Assembly: GCF_014698445.1 (NCBI RefSeq)
Contig: NZ_JACJSZ010000016.1
Span: 1 to 61,894 of the forward strand
DNA length: 61,894 nucleotides
Origin: Microcystis elabens FACHB-917
GTDB lineage: Bacteria; Cyanobacteriota; Cyanobacteriia; PCC-6307; Cyanobiaceae
Direction of reading: 5' to 3'
A program made the translations under genes and the position numbers. Below, piece by piece: positions 19,808 to 28,839 of this stretch (the stretch's first letter is position 1; each line of letters opens with the position of its first letter). The notes under the pieces are model-generated. The model was given only the letters and a program-made list of their open reading frames with translations, made no database searches and was not told where the DNA came from.

Positions 19808-22245
19808 CCCTGGGGGGCGGCCGGGGGCGACCAGCGCCAGTCGGTCACCTCCGGGGCGTCCATCCCGTGGGTGTGGGCGTAGGCCCGGTGGGACAGGATC
19901 GCGTCCTGCATCCGCTCCTTGACGTGGGCGGCGCGGGCACGCAGGAAGGGCACCCGGTTGATCACGTCGATGACGAGATTGAAGCGATCGATCTGGTTGT
20001 TCATCGCCAGCTCCAGGGGCGTGTTGATGTTGCCCTTCTCCTTGTAGCCACGCACGTGGATGTTGGGGTGGTTGGCGCGGCGATAGGTGAGGCGGTGAAT
20101 CAACCAGGGGTAGCCGTGGAAGTTGAAGATCACCGGCCGGTCAGTGGTGAACAGGGAGTCGAAGTCGCGGTTGCTGAGGCCGTGGGGATGTTCGCTGGGT
20201 TCGGTGAGGGCGAACAGCTTGACCACGTTGAGCACCCGGATGCGGAGGCTGGGAATCTCCCGGCGCAGGATCTCCACCGCCGCCAGCGTCTCCTTGGTGG
20301 GGATGTCGCCGGCGCAGGCCATCACCACATCAGGCCAATCAGGCTCTGTGCCGCAGTCGTCGTTGCTGGCCCAGCCCACAATGCTGATCCCCTTGGCGAC
20401 ATGGCGCCGGGCCTGCTCCAGAGTTAAGTACTGGAGATGCTTCTGCTTGTCGGAGACGATGATGTTGCAGACGTTCGTCTCCTGCAGGGCCTCCTCAGCC
20501 ACCGCCAGCAGGCAGTTGGCATCGGCAGGCAGGTACACCCGCACCACGTCACCGCTCTTGTTGCCGGCCAGGTCGATGAAGCCGGGGTCCTGGTGGGTGA
20601 AGCCGTTGTGGTCCTGCCGCCACACCGTGGAGGAGATCAGGCAGTTCCAGGGCCCGATCGGAGCCCGCCAGGGCGCATGCAGATTGCAGGATTCCAGCCA
20701 CTTGGTGTGCTGGTTGAACATCGAGGCGATCACATGGGCGAAGGCCTCGTAGGTATGGAAGAATCCGTAACGCCCGGTGAGGAGGTAGCCCTCCATCATT
20801 CCCACCAGGGTGTGCTCGCTGAGCATCTCCACCACCCGTCCGCTGCGGGCCAGCTCACTGCCGTTGAGGTCTTCGGGAAGGAACTCCTCCATCCACACCT
20901 TCTTGCTGACTTCGTAGATGGCCTGCAGGCGGTTGGAGGCCGTTTCGTCGGGGCCGAACACCCGCATCGATTCGGGATTCAGGCGGATGATGTCACGCAG
21001 CAGCTTGCCCAGCGGGTAGGTGTTTTCCTCTTCCGTGGCGCCCGGCGCCTGCACGTCCACCGCATAGTCCTCCAGCGGCGGGAAACGCAGCTTGTGGCGC
21101 AGCAGGCCGCCGTTGGCATGGGGGTTGGAGCCCATCCGCCGGGTTCCCTGCGGGGAGAGGGCCTGCAGTTCCGGCCGCAGGGTGCCGTGCTCGTCGAACA
21201 GCTCCTCGGGTCGGTAGCTCCGAAGCCACGCCTCCAGCATCTCCAGCTGCTCAGGATCGGTGTTCGGTGCGGGCAGGGGCACCTGGTGGGCCCGCCAGAA
21301 GCCTTCCAGCTTCTTGCCGTGCAGGGAGGCCGGCCCGGTCCAGCCCTTGGGCGAGCGCAGCACGATCATCGGCCAGGCGGGACGCACGGCCTCGCCGCTG
21401 GCGCGGGCCTCGGCGCGGATCTGCAGGATCCGCCCGATCGCCCGGTCCATGGCGGCGGCCATCGCCCGGTGCATCGCCATCGGCTCGTGGCCTTCGACGA
21501 CGATCGGCTCCCAGCCATAGCCGCGCATCAGGCTGATCAGTTCGTCGCGGGGGATGCGGGCCAGCAGGGTGGGGTTGGCGATCTTGTAGCCGTTGAGGTG
21601 CAGCACGGGCAGCACGGCCCCGTCACCGATCGGGTTGAGGAACTTGTTGATGTGCCAGGAGGTGGCCAGGGGGCCGGTCTCGGCTTCGCCATCGCCGACG
21701 CAGGCCAGGGCGATCAGGTTGGGGTTGTCGAACACGGCCCCGCAGGCGTGGGAGAGCACGTAGCCGAGCTCACCGCCCTCGTGGATCGAACCGGGGGTCT
21801 CCGGGGTGCAGTGGCTGCCGATGTGGCCGGGGAAGGAGAACTGCTTGAAGAAGCGGCGCATCCCTTCGGCGTCCTGGCTCTTGTCGGGGTAGACCTCGCT
21901 GTAGCTGCCGTCGAGGTAAGTCGGGCCGAGCACCCCGGGGGCGCCATGGCCCGGCCCCGACAGGTAGATCATGTCGAGGTCGTGGCGGCGGATCACCCGG
22001 TTGGCATGGGCCCAAAGGAAGGCCTGACCGGGGGAGGAGCCCCAGTGACCGAGGAGGCGGGCCTTGACGTGCTCATGCTTGAGAGGCTCCGCCAGCAGCG
22101 GGTTGGCGCGCAGGTAGATCATGCCCACCGCCAGATAGTTGGCGGCGCGCCACCAGGCGTCGATCAGGGGAAGCTCGTGCTCCAGGTCCGGCGAGGGGGA
22201 CTGAGCCTCAAATGGTGGGAACGTTGCGGTGGTCATGACCGTCAC
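19804..22245 (-). CDS. xfp: Xylulose-5-phosphate/fructose-6-phosphate phosphoketolase
   Basis: This 813-residue thiamine-diphosphate enzyme splits xylulose 5-phosphate (and often fructose 6-phosphate) with phosphate to give acetyl-phosphate plus an aldose phosphate. Visible signatures are [10 protein letters not shown], the ThDP-binding [14 protein letters not shown] followed by [10 protein letters not shown], and [12 protein letters not shown]. Length is normal and no lesion is seen. Translation may start at 22245 or at the in-frame ATG at 22233 (MTTATF). ackA follows with an ATGA overlap. Two neighbouring sugar-phosphate genes (tkt, pgi) are broken but this one is intact, so the shunt from pentose phosphates probably still works. 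Confidence 0.96.
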   Translation of the reverse strand: MTVMTTATFPPFEAQSPSPDLEHELPLIDAWWRAANYLAVGMIYLRANPLLAEPLKHEHVKARLLGHWGSSPGQAFLWAHANRVIRRHDLDMIYLSGPGHGAPGVLGPTYLDGSYSEVYPDKSQDAEGMRRFFKQFSFPGHIGSHCTPETPGSIHEGGELGYVLSHACGAVFDNPNLIALACVGDGEAETGPLATSWHINKFLNPIGDGAVLPVLHLNGYKIANPTLLARIPRDELISLMRGYGWEPIVVEGHEPMAMHRAMAAAMDRAIGRILQIRAEARASGEAVRPAWPMIVLRSPKGWTGPASLHGKKLEGFWRAHQVPLPAPNTDPEQLEMLEAWLRSYRPEELFDEHGTLRPELQALSPQGTRRMGSNPHANGGLLRHKLRFPPLEDYAVDVQAPGATEEENTYPLGKLLRDIIRLNPESMRVFGPDETASNRLQAIYEVSKKVWMEEFLPEDLNGSELARSGRVVEMLSEHTLVGMMEGYLLTGRYGFFHTYEAFAHVIASMFNQHTKWLESCNLHAPWRAPIGPWNCLISSTVWRQDHNGFTHQDPGFIDLAGNKSGDVVRVYLPADANCLLAVAEEALQETNVCNIIVSDKQKHLQYLTLEQARRHVAKGISIVGWASNDDCGTEPDWPDVVMACAGDIPTKETLAAVEILRREIPSLRIRVLNVVKLFALTEPSEHPHGLSNRDFDSLFTTDRPVIFNFHGYPWLIHRLTYRRANHPNIHVRGYKEKGNINTPLELAMNNQIDRFNLVIDVINRVPFLRARAAHVKERMQDAILSHRAYAHTHGMDAPEVTDWRWSPPAAPQG

Positions 22246-22301
22246 CTGCCGTAGATCTCTACTGACTTTCGCCCCTCCTGGTTAACCCGTCGGTAAAGCC
22301 T

Positions 22302-22317
22302 CCGCCCATAGGGGCGG
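22302..22317. promoter_or_regulatory. Short GC hairpin upstream of xfp
   Basis: CCGCCC-ATAG-GGGCGG forms a perfect 6-bp stem with a 4-base loop, 57 bases upstream of the xfp start in its probable leader or promoter. No protein-binding motif is recognised. Confidence 0.3.
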
Positions 22318-22380
22318 TGGTCAGTGAATCGACATCCATGGCGGAAGGGCCCTGGAGCCGCGTCGATCCATCGACCGTCC

Positions 22381-22602
22381 TCAGGCGGCCTGGTTGCCGC
22401 TCTCGGAGCGAACTCTGGTGGCGCGATGCCGGAGCGGCCGTGCGGGCGTCGGCTGAGCCTCCCGCAGGACCGCTTCCTGACGCGCTTCCAGCAACGCGTG
22501 AACCCTGCGCTGGAAACGATCCGTGTACTGGAAGGTTGACAGACCCTCAGGAAGGACGCGGAAGCGGCGAATCGAACCATCGCGAAGCAGGAAGAGTGGC
22601 AT
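22381..22602 (-). CDS. Small hypothetical protein, 73 aa
   Basis: Not recognised. The N-terminal two thirds (MPLFLLRDGSIRRFRVL, then STFQYTDRFQRRVHALLEAR) alternate hydrophobic and basic residues as a folded domain would. The last 20 residues are Arg/Pro-rich and could be unstructured. It lies upstream of xfp on the same strand with a 135-bp gap. A spurious frame cannot be excluded. Confidence 0.45.
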   Translation of the reverse strand: MPLFLLRDGSIRRFRVLPEGLSTFQYTDRFQRRVHALLEARQEAVLREAQPTPARPLRHRATRVRSESGNQAA

Positions 22603-22858
22603 GGACCGACGGCAGGAACAGCCTCATGACGCCATGGGGCTCAGCCCTTGTCGAGGGCTCCGGCGGGTAGCATCAGCAGGCGAAATGGTTGGTGCCGGAA
22701 GCGGGTGTCCCCGCCGGATGCAGGCTTCCCCAGGAAGGGTCGGCCCGCACTGCCCCACTGCGGCAGCCATCCCTCCTGACCCTCTGCCGTCCCCCTTAAC
22801 CCTCTGATGTCCCTCGGGGAGCAGGCTGGGGACCCTGCCCCTCGAAGAGGGTCCCGCC

Positions 22859-24692
22859 ATGGTCGTCATCACCTCTGGGGCCTACGAGCCCGGCTCCGTC
22901 AGTCAGCTGTTCGAGAAGAAGGCGGAATTCCGCAAGGAGACGATCTACTTCATCGTGATCGATCGATTCTTCAATGGCAACAGTGCCAATGACGGGGTCA
23001 GCGAGAAAGTTCTGCATGACCCGAGTCACTCCCTATGGGGGCATTACTGGGGCGGCGACCTCGATGGGATCATCCAGAAGGCCGACTATCTCCAGGAGCT
23101 TGGTGTCTCCGCTGTCTGGCTTTCGCCTCTGTTTGAGCAGGTGGATGATATTGAATATGGTCATGGTCCGATGCATGGCTATTGGACCAAGGACTTCAAG
23201 CGGGTCAATCCTCATTTTGTGAGGAAGGGGAATCGACCTCGCTGCAGACTTGTGAAACGTTGCACCGGCTGATCGAAGCGCTCTATGAAGGAGGCATCAA
23301 GATCATCCTGGACATCGTCTGCAACCACAGCTCTCCAGAATTGAATGGCAGCAAAGGCGTCGTGACGGATGACGGAGCGCCACTGGCCGACTTTCATGAT
23401 GATGGAAAGAACTTTTATCATCACTACCCAGAAATCATGGACTGGGAAGACGAATTTCAGTTGATTCACCATGAAATGCTTGGGCTGGCCACGTTTAATG
23501 AACAAAGTATTGACTTCAGGAATTATGTCTAGGGGCCATCAAGGTCTGGGTGGATCTTGGCTTCGATGCCTTGCGTATCGATACCCTCAGGCACATGCCG
23601 GTCTGGTTCTGGCAGGAGTTCGTGGCGGACATCCAGGCCAGCAAGCCCGACACTTTCCTGTTCGGAGAGTATGGGTTCGGTTTGCCCTGGGATGTGCGTT
23701 ACTTGCGCTATGCCAACGACACGGGAGTGTCGGTGCTCGGCTTTGCCCTCGCCGGAGCGATCCGCTCCGCCTTCAGCGGCCAGGAGCCGGGTGGCTTCCA
23801 TCTGATCGAGAAGGTGCTGGCGATGGATCCTGTGTATCGGCGCTCCACGGCGCTGGTGACCTTCGTCGAGAACCACGACATGCCCCGCTTTCTCTCCATC
23901 TGCTCCTGCCATGGGGATCTTGAACTCGCCACCGTGCTGCTGCTGACCCTGCGCGGCATCCCCTGCCTTTTTTATGGCATGGAGCGGTACCTGGTCAACG
24001 ACAACGATGGCGGTAATGATCCCTACAATCGGCCGATGATGGAGTCGTGGAACAGAGAATCAAGGATCTGGGAGATCATCCGCCGACTGGCCCTGCTGCG
24101 GAAGAGTAATCGTGCCCTTTCCTACGGCAGGCACGAACAGAAGTACATCTCGGATGAGATCTACTCCTATACCCGCCGCTATCGCGATAACCGGATGTTC
24201 GTTGCCGTCAACAAGGGGGATGCGACTTGTTGCGCCATACACCATACCGGCCTTCCCGACGGGCCCCACGCCTGCCAGCTGACCGGTGAGAGCGTTCTGG
24301 TGCAGCAGGGGGCGATCCGACAGCTCTCCATCCCGGCAAAAGGTGCTGTTGTGCTTGCCGTCCGGGGTGAAGCCGTGAAGGCCACCACGGTGGTCAAGTT
24401 TCAGATCAACGACTATGTCACCCATCCCGGTGAAGTGATGTCTGTCTGTGGTGATGCTCCTGAGCTGGGGGCCTGGGATGTGGATCGGTGCCCACAGCTT
24501 GAATTCATCAACGGGGACCTCTGGTTCGCCGAGGTGGGCTTCCACGAATCGGCGGGAAAGCCGATTCGCTTCAAATTCGTGGTGCTTCGACCGGGTGGAA
24601 TCGAGCCGTTGTATGAGAATCTGGTGTGTCTCAGCTTGCCTCTGCCTCGCGGTGGTTCGGTGAAGCTTGATCTCGACTGGAACCGTCAGTAG
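22859..24692 (+). pseudogene. GH13 glucanotransferase/amylase-like gene with C-terminal CBM20, two frameshifts
   Basis: Three successive frames together encode about 610 residues of a cyclodextrin-glucanotransferase/alpha-amylase-like GH13 enzyme. Visible regions are region I (DIVCNHSSPE), region II with the nucleophile (FDALRIDTLRHMP), region III with the acid/base (FGEYGFG), region IV (FVENHDMPR) and a CBM20 starch-binding domain in the last 100 residues (VCGDAPELGAW). Frame is lost near 23220-23226 and again near 23527-23535. Each shift equals the loss of one base. All catalytic residues survive, so decay is recent or part of it is sequencing error. There is no signal peptide, which suggests use on internal glycogen. 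GC content is clearly lower than in the neighbours, a sign of transfer. Confidence 0.85.
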
Positions 24693-24731
24693 CAGGCCAG
24701 CGTCCAGCCCAGGGGATGGAGGTGCGGATCC

Positions 24732-26662
24732 TCAGCCCAGCAGGCTGCGCACGTGCGCCAGGATCCCCTCACTGCCGATGCCCTGGTGAGGGGCCTGCTC
24801 CCAGAGACCACCGCAGCCCTCTCGCCAGGTTCCCAGGTGGGCGTACTTCGGGTGGTAACCCCGCTCCAGCAGCCAGGTGCCGAAACGGCTGCCGAGGCCA
24901 GTGCGACGGTTGAAGGCTTCCACCACCAGCACGAAGGGGGACCGGCCCACCGACTCCATCATCGTTTCATCGACCACGTTGAGGCTGGCCTTGTTGATCA
25001 GGCGAACGGCGATGCCCTCCTGCCGCAGCCGCTCCACCGCATCGAGAGCCCGATACAGGCCGTCGCCGAAGCTGACGATCGTGCCGGCATCCCCTCCCGC
25101 ACCACTTCGTCGCGGCCCGGTTCGAACACATAGCCCTCCCCGTGCAGTTCGCGGCCCTGGCCATCCAACAGGTGGGGCACCTTCGAGCGGGTGGAGAAGA
25201 GGAAGCGCAGGCCGGGGTCGTGGCAGACCGCCTCCATACAGGCCCTCATCTGCCCCGCATCGTCGGGGAAGTAGAGGCGGGTGAGATGGTGATCGTCCTC
25301 GAGCCCATTGTCCGCGAAAAAGTTGTTGAGGCCGAAATGACAGGTGTTGTCGGCCATGTCGTCAACGCCGGCGTGGGAGAAGTGGCAGAGCACATTGGCG
25401 CTGTTGAGCCGGGCCATGGTGATTTCGGAGATGCACATCTCCAGGAAGGCGCTGAAGGTGGCGAAGATTCCCTGGCAACCCTTCCGCATGCCGAAGCCGG
25501 CGGCGGCGGCGGAGAAATTGGCCCGCTCCATGATGCCTCCGCTGACGAAGATCTCCGGGTAGGCCTTGCGGATCTGGCTCAGCCCGCAGGAGCCCTCCAG
25601 GTCGGAGTCGACGCAGAGCACGGTCTCCTTGCGGACGCCCGGATCCAGCCGGGAGAGCACCTCCACCACCGTGTCGCCGAAGATGTTGCGGTTGGCGGCC
25701 GTGGTGCGGCTGGAGCCCAGGTGGATGGTTGGGTTGACCGGCTTCTCGATCGCCTTGAGGCAGGTGGCCGCAGCATCCTGGCCGCGCTGCTCCAGGTAGG
25801 CGATCGCCAGGTCGACCGGGATCACGTCGTGGCCGTGGGTGGAGCCCTCCAGCCCCTCGATGCCGACCGCCATCGGCCGCTTGTTGATCACCGCCACGGG
25901 TCCGGTGGTGGCCACGGCGGCGCAGAGCCTGCGGTGCAGGTCGTCGAGATCCTCCCCATCGCCGCTGAGAGTGGCCAGGCCCTGGCCGGCGAGGGTGCAT
26001 GCCACGTCGTACCCCTTCTGGTATTCGGAGGGGTGGCCGGCGATGGTGACGTCGTTGTCGTCGATCACCAGCTTCACCTCGAGGCCGTGGGCCACGGCGA
26101 AGCGGGCGGCTTCGGCGTCATCCCCCTCCTGCTGGGCGCCGTCGGAGCCCAGACAGAAGAGGATGCGTCCGGGATGGGCCAGGGCCACCCCGTTCACGAA
26201 GGGCCAGAGGTGTCCCAGGCGGCCCGAACTGAATTCGACCCCGGGGGTGAGACCCAGCTCCGGGTGGCCGGGTAGGCGGGAATGGGCGGCCCGCTACTTC
26301 AGCAGGTCGGCGGCGGGCAGCTGGCCCCGGAGCACCGCCATCAGGTACTGGGTGGCCACCCTGTGGCCGGCCTCGTCGAAGAAGACCGGCACGAAGCGTT
26401 CGGGGGCGCCGCGGAAGAAGCCATCGAGGAGCATTACCTCCGGCACGGTGTCGTAGGGGCCGCCGGTGTGGCCCCCCACCCCCCGGGCGGCGCCGGTGGC
26501 GGTGAAGAACACGATCGCGTCCCGGCAGAGCTGGATGTTGGCCCGCAGATCGTCACGCTGGGACGGGCTCAGCCGGGGCTCGGCGGGATCAAGAGCCACC
26601 GGCCGTTAGGCCGTCAGATCGATGGGGAACATGGCGTCGACGCGGGGATGGGTGGCGGTCAT
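24732..26662 (-). pseudogene. tkt: Transketolase-like gene, broken by two stops and a frameshift
   Basis: The reading matches a transketolase-type ThDP enzyme of about 640 residues: an N-terminal GGHTGGPYDTVPEV region, the ThDP motif (GSDGAQQEGDD then VIDDNDV), a central pyrimidine domain (TRSKVPHLLDG) and a C-terminal domain. Three lesions are visible. TAA at 26606-26608 follows FPIDLTA, and TAG at 26294-26296 follows AADLLK; both sites suit tyrosine. One base is missing in the C4 run at 25091-25094 after EVVREG. The native ATG at 26662 overlaps the pgi stop (ATGA), so this was the distal gene of a histidine phosphatase-pgi-tkt operon. Surviving open parts (26197 down to 24998) may mislead annotation as intact genes. 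Confidence 0.88.
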
Positions 26663-28039
26663 GGCTGATGGGCAGGCTGCCGGAGGGAAACGGCAAGGGA
26701 CCCCGGCCGGGTGGGATCCCCTTCGAGGGCGATGCCCCGGGAATTGGCGGCCAGGTGGCGGAGGATCTGGTAGACGGATTCCACTTCCGAGCCTGCGTCG
26801 GCCAGCCGGGCCAGATCCTCCAGGGAGAGGGGGCACGCGGCGGACTGAAGGACCCGGACCACCCTGCGTTGCAGATCCAGGATGGCGGCGGCGGCCTTCT
26901 TGCCGGCTTCCACACCGGGCTGGTGATAGGCGTTGATGTTCACCAGCGAGGCAGAGAGGCCGACGGCCCGCTCGCAGAGAGCGATGAGCGCACCCACGCT
27001 GCGGGGTTCGACGCGGTGGATCGTGATCGAATCGCGCTGGTTGTCGGACAGGGCCTGTCGGGTGCCCAGGAGGAACCCGGAGAGGAAGTCACCCGAGGTG
27101 ACGCCCTCCTCCACCTCGATCGAATCACCGCAACGATCCTCGAGGACCTCGATGAAGGTGGCGAAGAAATTGGGGATGCCGTCGCGAAGCTGCTGGATGT
27201 AGGCGTGCTGGTCGGTGGAGCCCTTGTTGCCGTAGACCGCGATTCCCTGGTGGACGATGTTGCCGTCGAGATCTCTCTCCTTCCCCAGGGATTCCATCAC
27301 CAGCTGCTGCAGGTAGCGGCTGAACAGCAACAGGCTGTCCTTGTAGGGGAGGACCACCATGTCCCTGCTGCCGCGGCCATCGCCGGCGTGAAACCAGCTG
27401 AGGGCCAGCAGCGCGGCGGGATTGGCGCGCAGTTCAGCCAGCCAGTGCTCCTCGTGGGCGAGGCGGTCCATCCGGCCGCCCGGCATGGTGACCGCCACGG
27501 CATGGCGGGTGAAGTCCAGGCCCTGCACGTTGAACGCCTGCTGCACCTCCAGCAGCCCGTTGCGCGGTTCCGGGGTCCCACCGGACTTGCTGGTGTCGAT
27601 CACCAGTGTGCTGGCGAGGCGATCACCCAGCCCTGCCAGGACCCGGTCGATGCCGGCGGGGCCCAAGCGCCGATCCGCCGATGCCGATGCAGAGCAGATC
27701 GGTGAACACAGGAGCCGATGGCGGGTGGATCGCGCCCTCGTGCACCTCCCTGGCGAACCGTTCGACCCGCTCGATCACCTCCACGATCTCGGCCCGGATC
27801 GCCTCACTGGGGGCACGATCGGGATCACGGAGCCAATAGTGGCCCACCATCCGCCCCTCGTCCGGATTGGCGATGGCGCCCTCCTCCAGGGCCTTCATCG
27901 CCGCGAAGGCAGCGACGAAGGCGGGCTCCAGCCGTTCCGGCAGCCCATCGTCGAACCGCATCCTGCTCACATCCAGATGGAACTGCAGATCCGGATGGAC
28001 GTACAGGCTCTCCTGAAAGCGTTTCCAGAGGGATTCCAC
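26659..28039 (-). pseudogene. pgi: Glucose-6-phosphate isomerase, broken by two internal deletions
   Basis: The N-terminal piece (from GTG 28039) runs through [11 protein letters not shown], the TGAIHPP-like EGAIHPP and [12 protein letters not shown]. At about 27655-27664 it jumps, out of frame, to [12 protein letters not shown], losing roughly 25-30 residues before the sugar-phosphate loop. The second piece has [10 protein letters not shown] and [11 protein letters not shown], but near 27430-27450 the frame runs directly from HEEHWLAE to [11 protein letters not shown], skipping about 40 residues that include the active-site WVGGRTS region of the family. Both losses should abolish hexose-6-phosphate isomerisation. 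It sits between the histidine phosphatase and the broken tkt gene. Confidence 0.88.
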
Positions 28040-28104
28040 GGGTCGACGTCGCCAGGTCTGCGTACCGGCTTACTCGCCGCAGGTGAAGGAACGCCGCCGG
28101 GGCC

Positions 28105-28713
28105 TCAGGCCTCCTTCGCCAGCGGCGCGTTCCAGCACTGCACGGCCGGCAGTCCCCGGTAATCGGAGAGCACGGTGAGGGTGGCGGTGTCGAGCAGGAA
28201 GCGGGCCCCGTAGGCGGGCTCCAGCCCCAGCCAGCGCGCCACGAACACCCGCAGCAGGTGACCGTGGGCGACCAGGGCCACCCGGCCGCCCTCCTGCCGC
28301 AGCGGGTCGATGACCCGATCCACCCGTTCCCCCACCTGGGCCGGGCTCTCCCCGTCCGGACAGCCATCGCGGAACACCATCCAGCCGGGGCGCCGTGCCT
28401 GGATCTCCGTGGTCGTCAGGCCTTCGTAGGCGCCGTAGTCCCACTCGACCAGGTCGGGCTCGAGGCGGGCCTGGGCGGCCAGCCCCGTCAGTTCGCAGGT
28501 GCGGCGGGCCCTCTGCAGGGGGCTGCACAGCACCAGGGAGAAGGCTCCGGTCGCCAGCAGCGGCGCGAGGCCGCGGGCCTCCTGCTCCCCGCGCGCCGTG
28601 AGGGGGATGTCGGTGCTGCCGGTGTGCTGGCCCGAGAGGCTCCACTCCGTTTCGCCGTGGCGGATCAGGATCACCTCGCTGCGGGTGGCCGGAGCGTGCT
28701 GGGGGGTGGTCAC
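28105..28713 (-). CDS. Histidine phosphatase (phosphoglycerate mutase-like)
   Basis: This 202-residue protein carries the RHG motif (LIRHGETEWS, catalytic His about 19) and the later ALVAHGHLLRV second-histidine motif, with LEWDYG-type VEWDYGAYEG between them. These mark the cofactor-dependent phosphoglycerate-mutase/phosphatase superfamily. Several such bacterial proteins are phosphatases for sugar phosphates and not mutases. The exact substrate is unknown. GTG at 28713 is the best start. It heads the operon that continues into the decayed pgi and tkt genes and is divergent from narB by 126 bp. Confidence 0.85.
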   Translation of the reverse strand: MTTPQHAPATRSEVILIRHGETEWSLSGQHTGSTDIPLTARGEQEARGLAPLLATGAFSLVLCSPLQRARRTCELTGLAAQARLEPDLVEWDYGAYEGLTTTEIQARRPGWMVFRDGCPDGESPAQVGERVDRVIDPLRQEGGRVALVAHGHLLRVFVARWLGLEPAYGARFLLDTATLTVLSDYRGLPAVQCWNAPLAKEA

Positions 28714-28839
28714 GGATGGGCTCCCGGGAAGGGGGACGACCCGCTCACTTAAGCTGGATTCCGCCGTCGGGGTGGTGATCGTGGTTCGCAATGGCCCGGC
28801 GGCGGCCCGACGACCGGCCCCTGTGGCGGGGCCGCGCCC

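Noticed and set aside
20437..22254. 605-codon plus-strand frame opposite phosphoketolase
   Set aside because: It is a shadow of xfp, rich in His/Gly/Val repeats without protein motifs.
25115..25135. Possible tRNA T-arm (GGTTCGAAC)
   Set aside because: No cloverleaf surrounds it and it falls within the transketolase coding sequence.
24998..26197. Annotating the 399-codon middle piece of transketolase as an independent short enzyme
   Set aside because: It begins in the middle of the ThDP domain and ends in a frameshifted tail. Flanking frames complete the same protein.
24732..26662. Stop-codon recoding (tyrosine at TAA/TAG) as an explanation for the tkt stops
   Set aside because: Nearby genes use all three stops normally, the same gene also has a frameshift, and adjacent pgi has deletions. 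Decay is the simpler reading.
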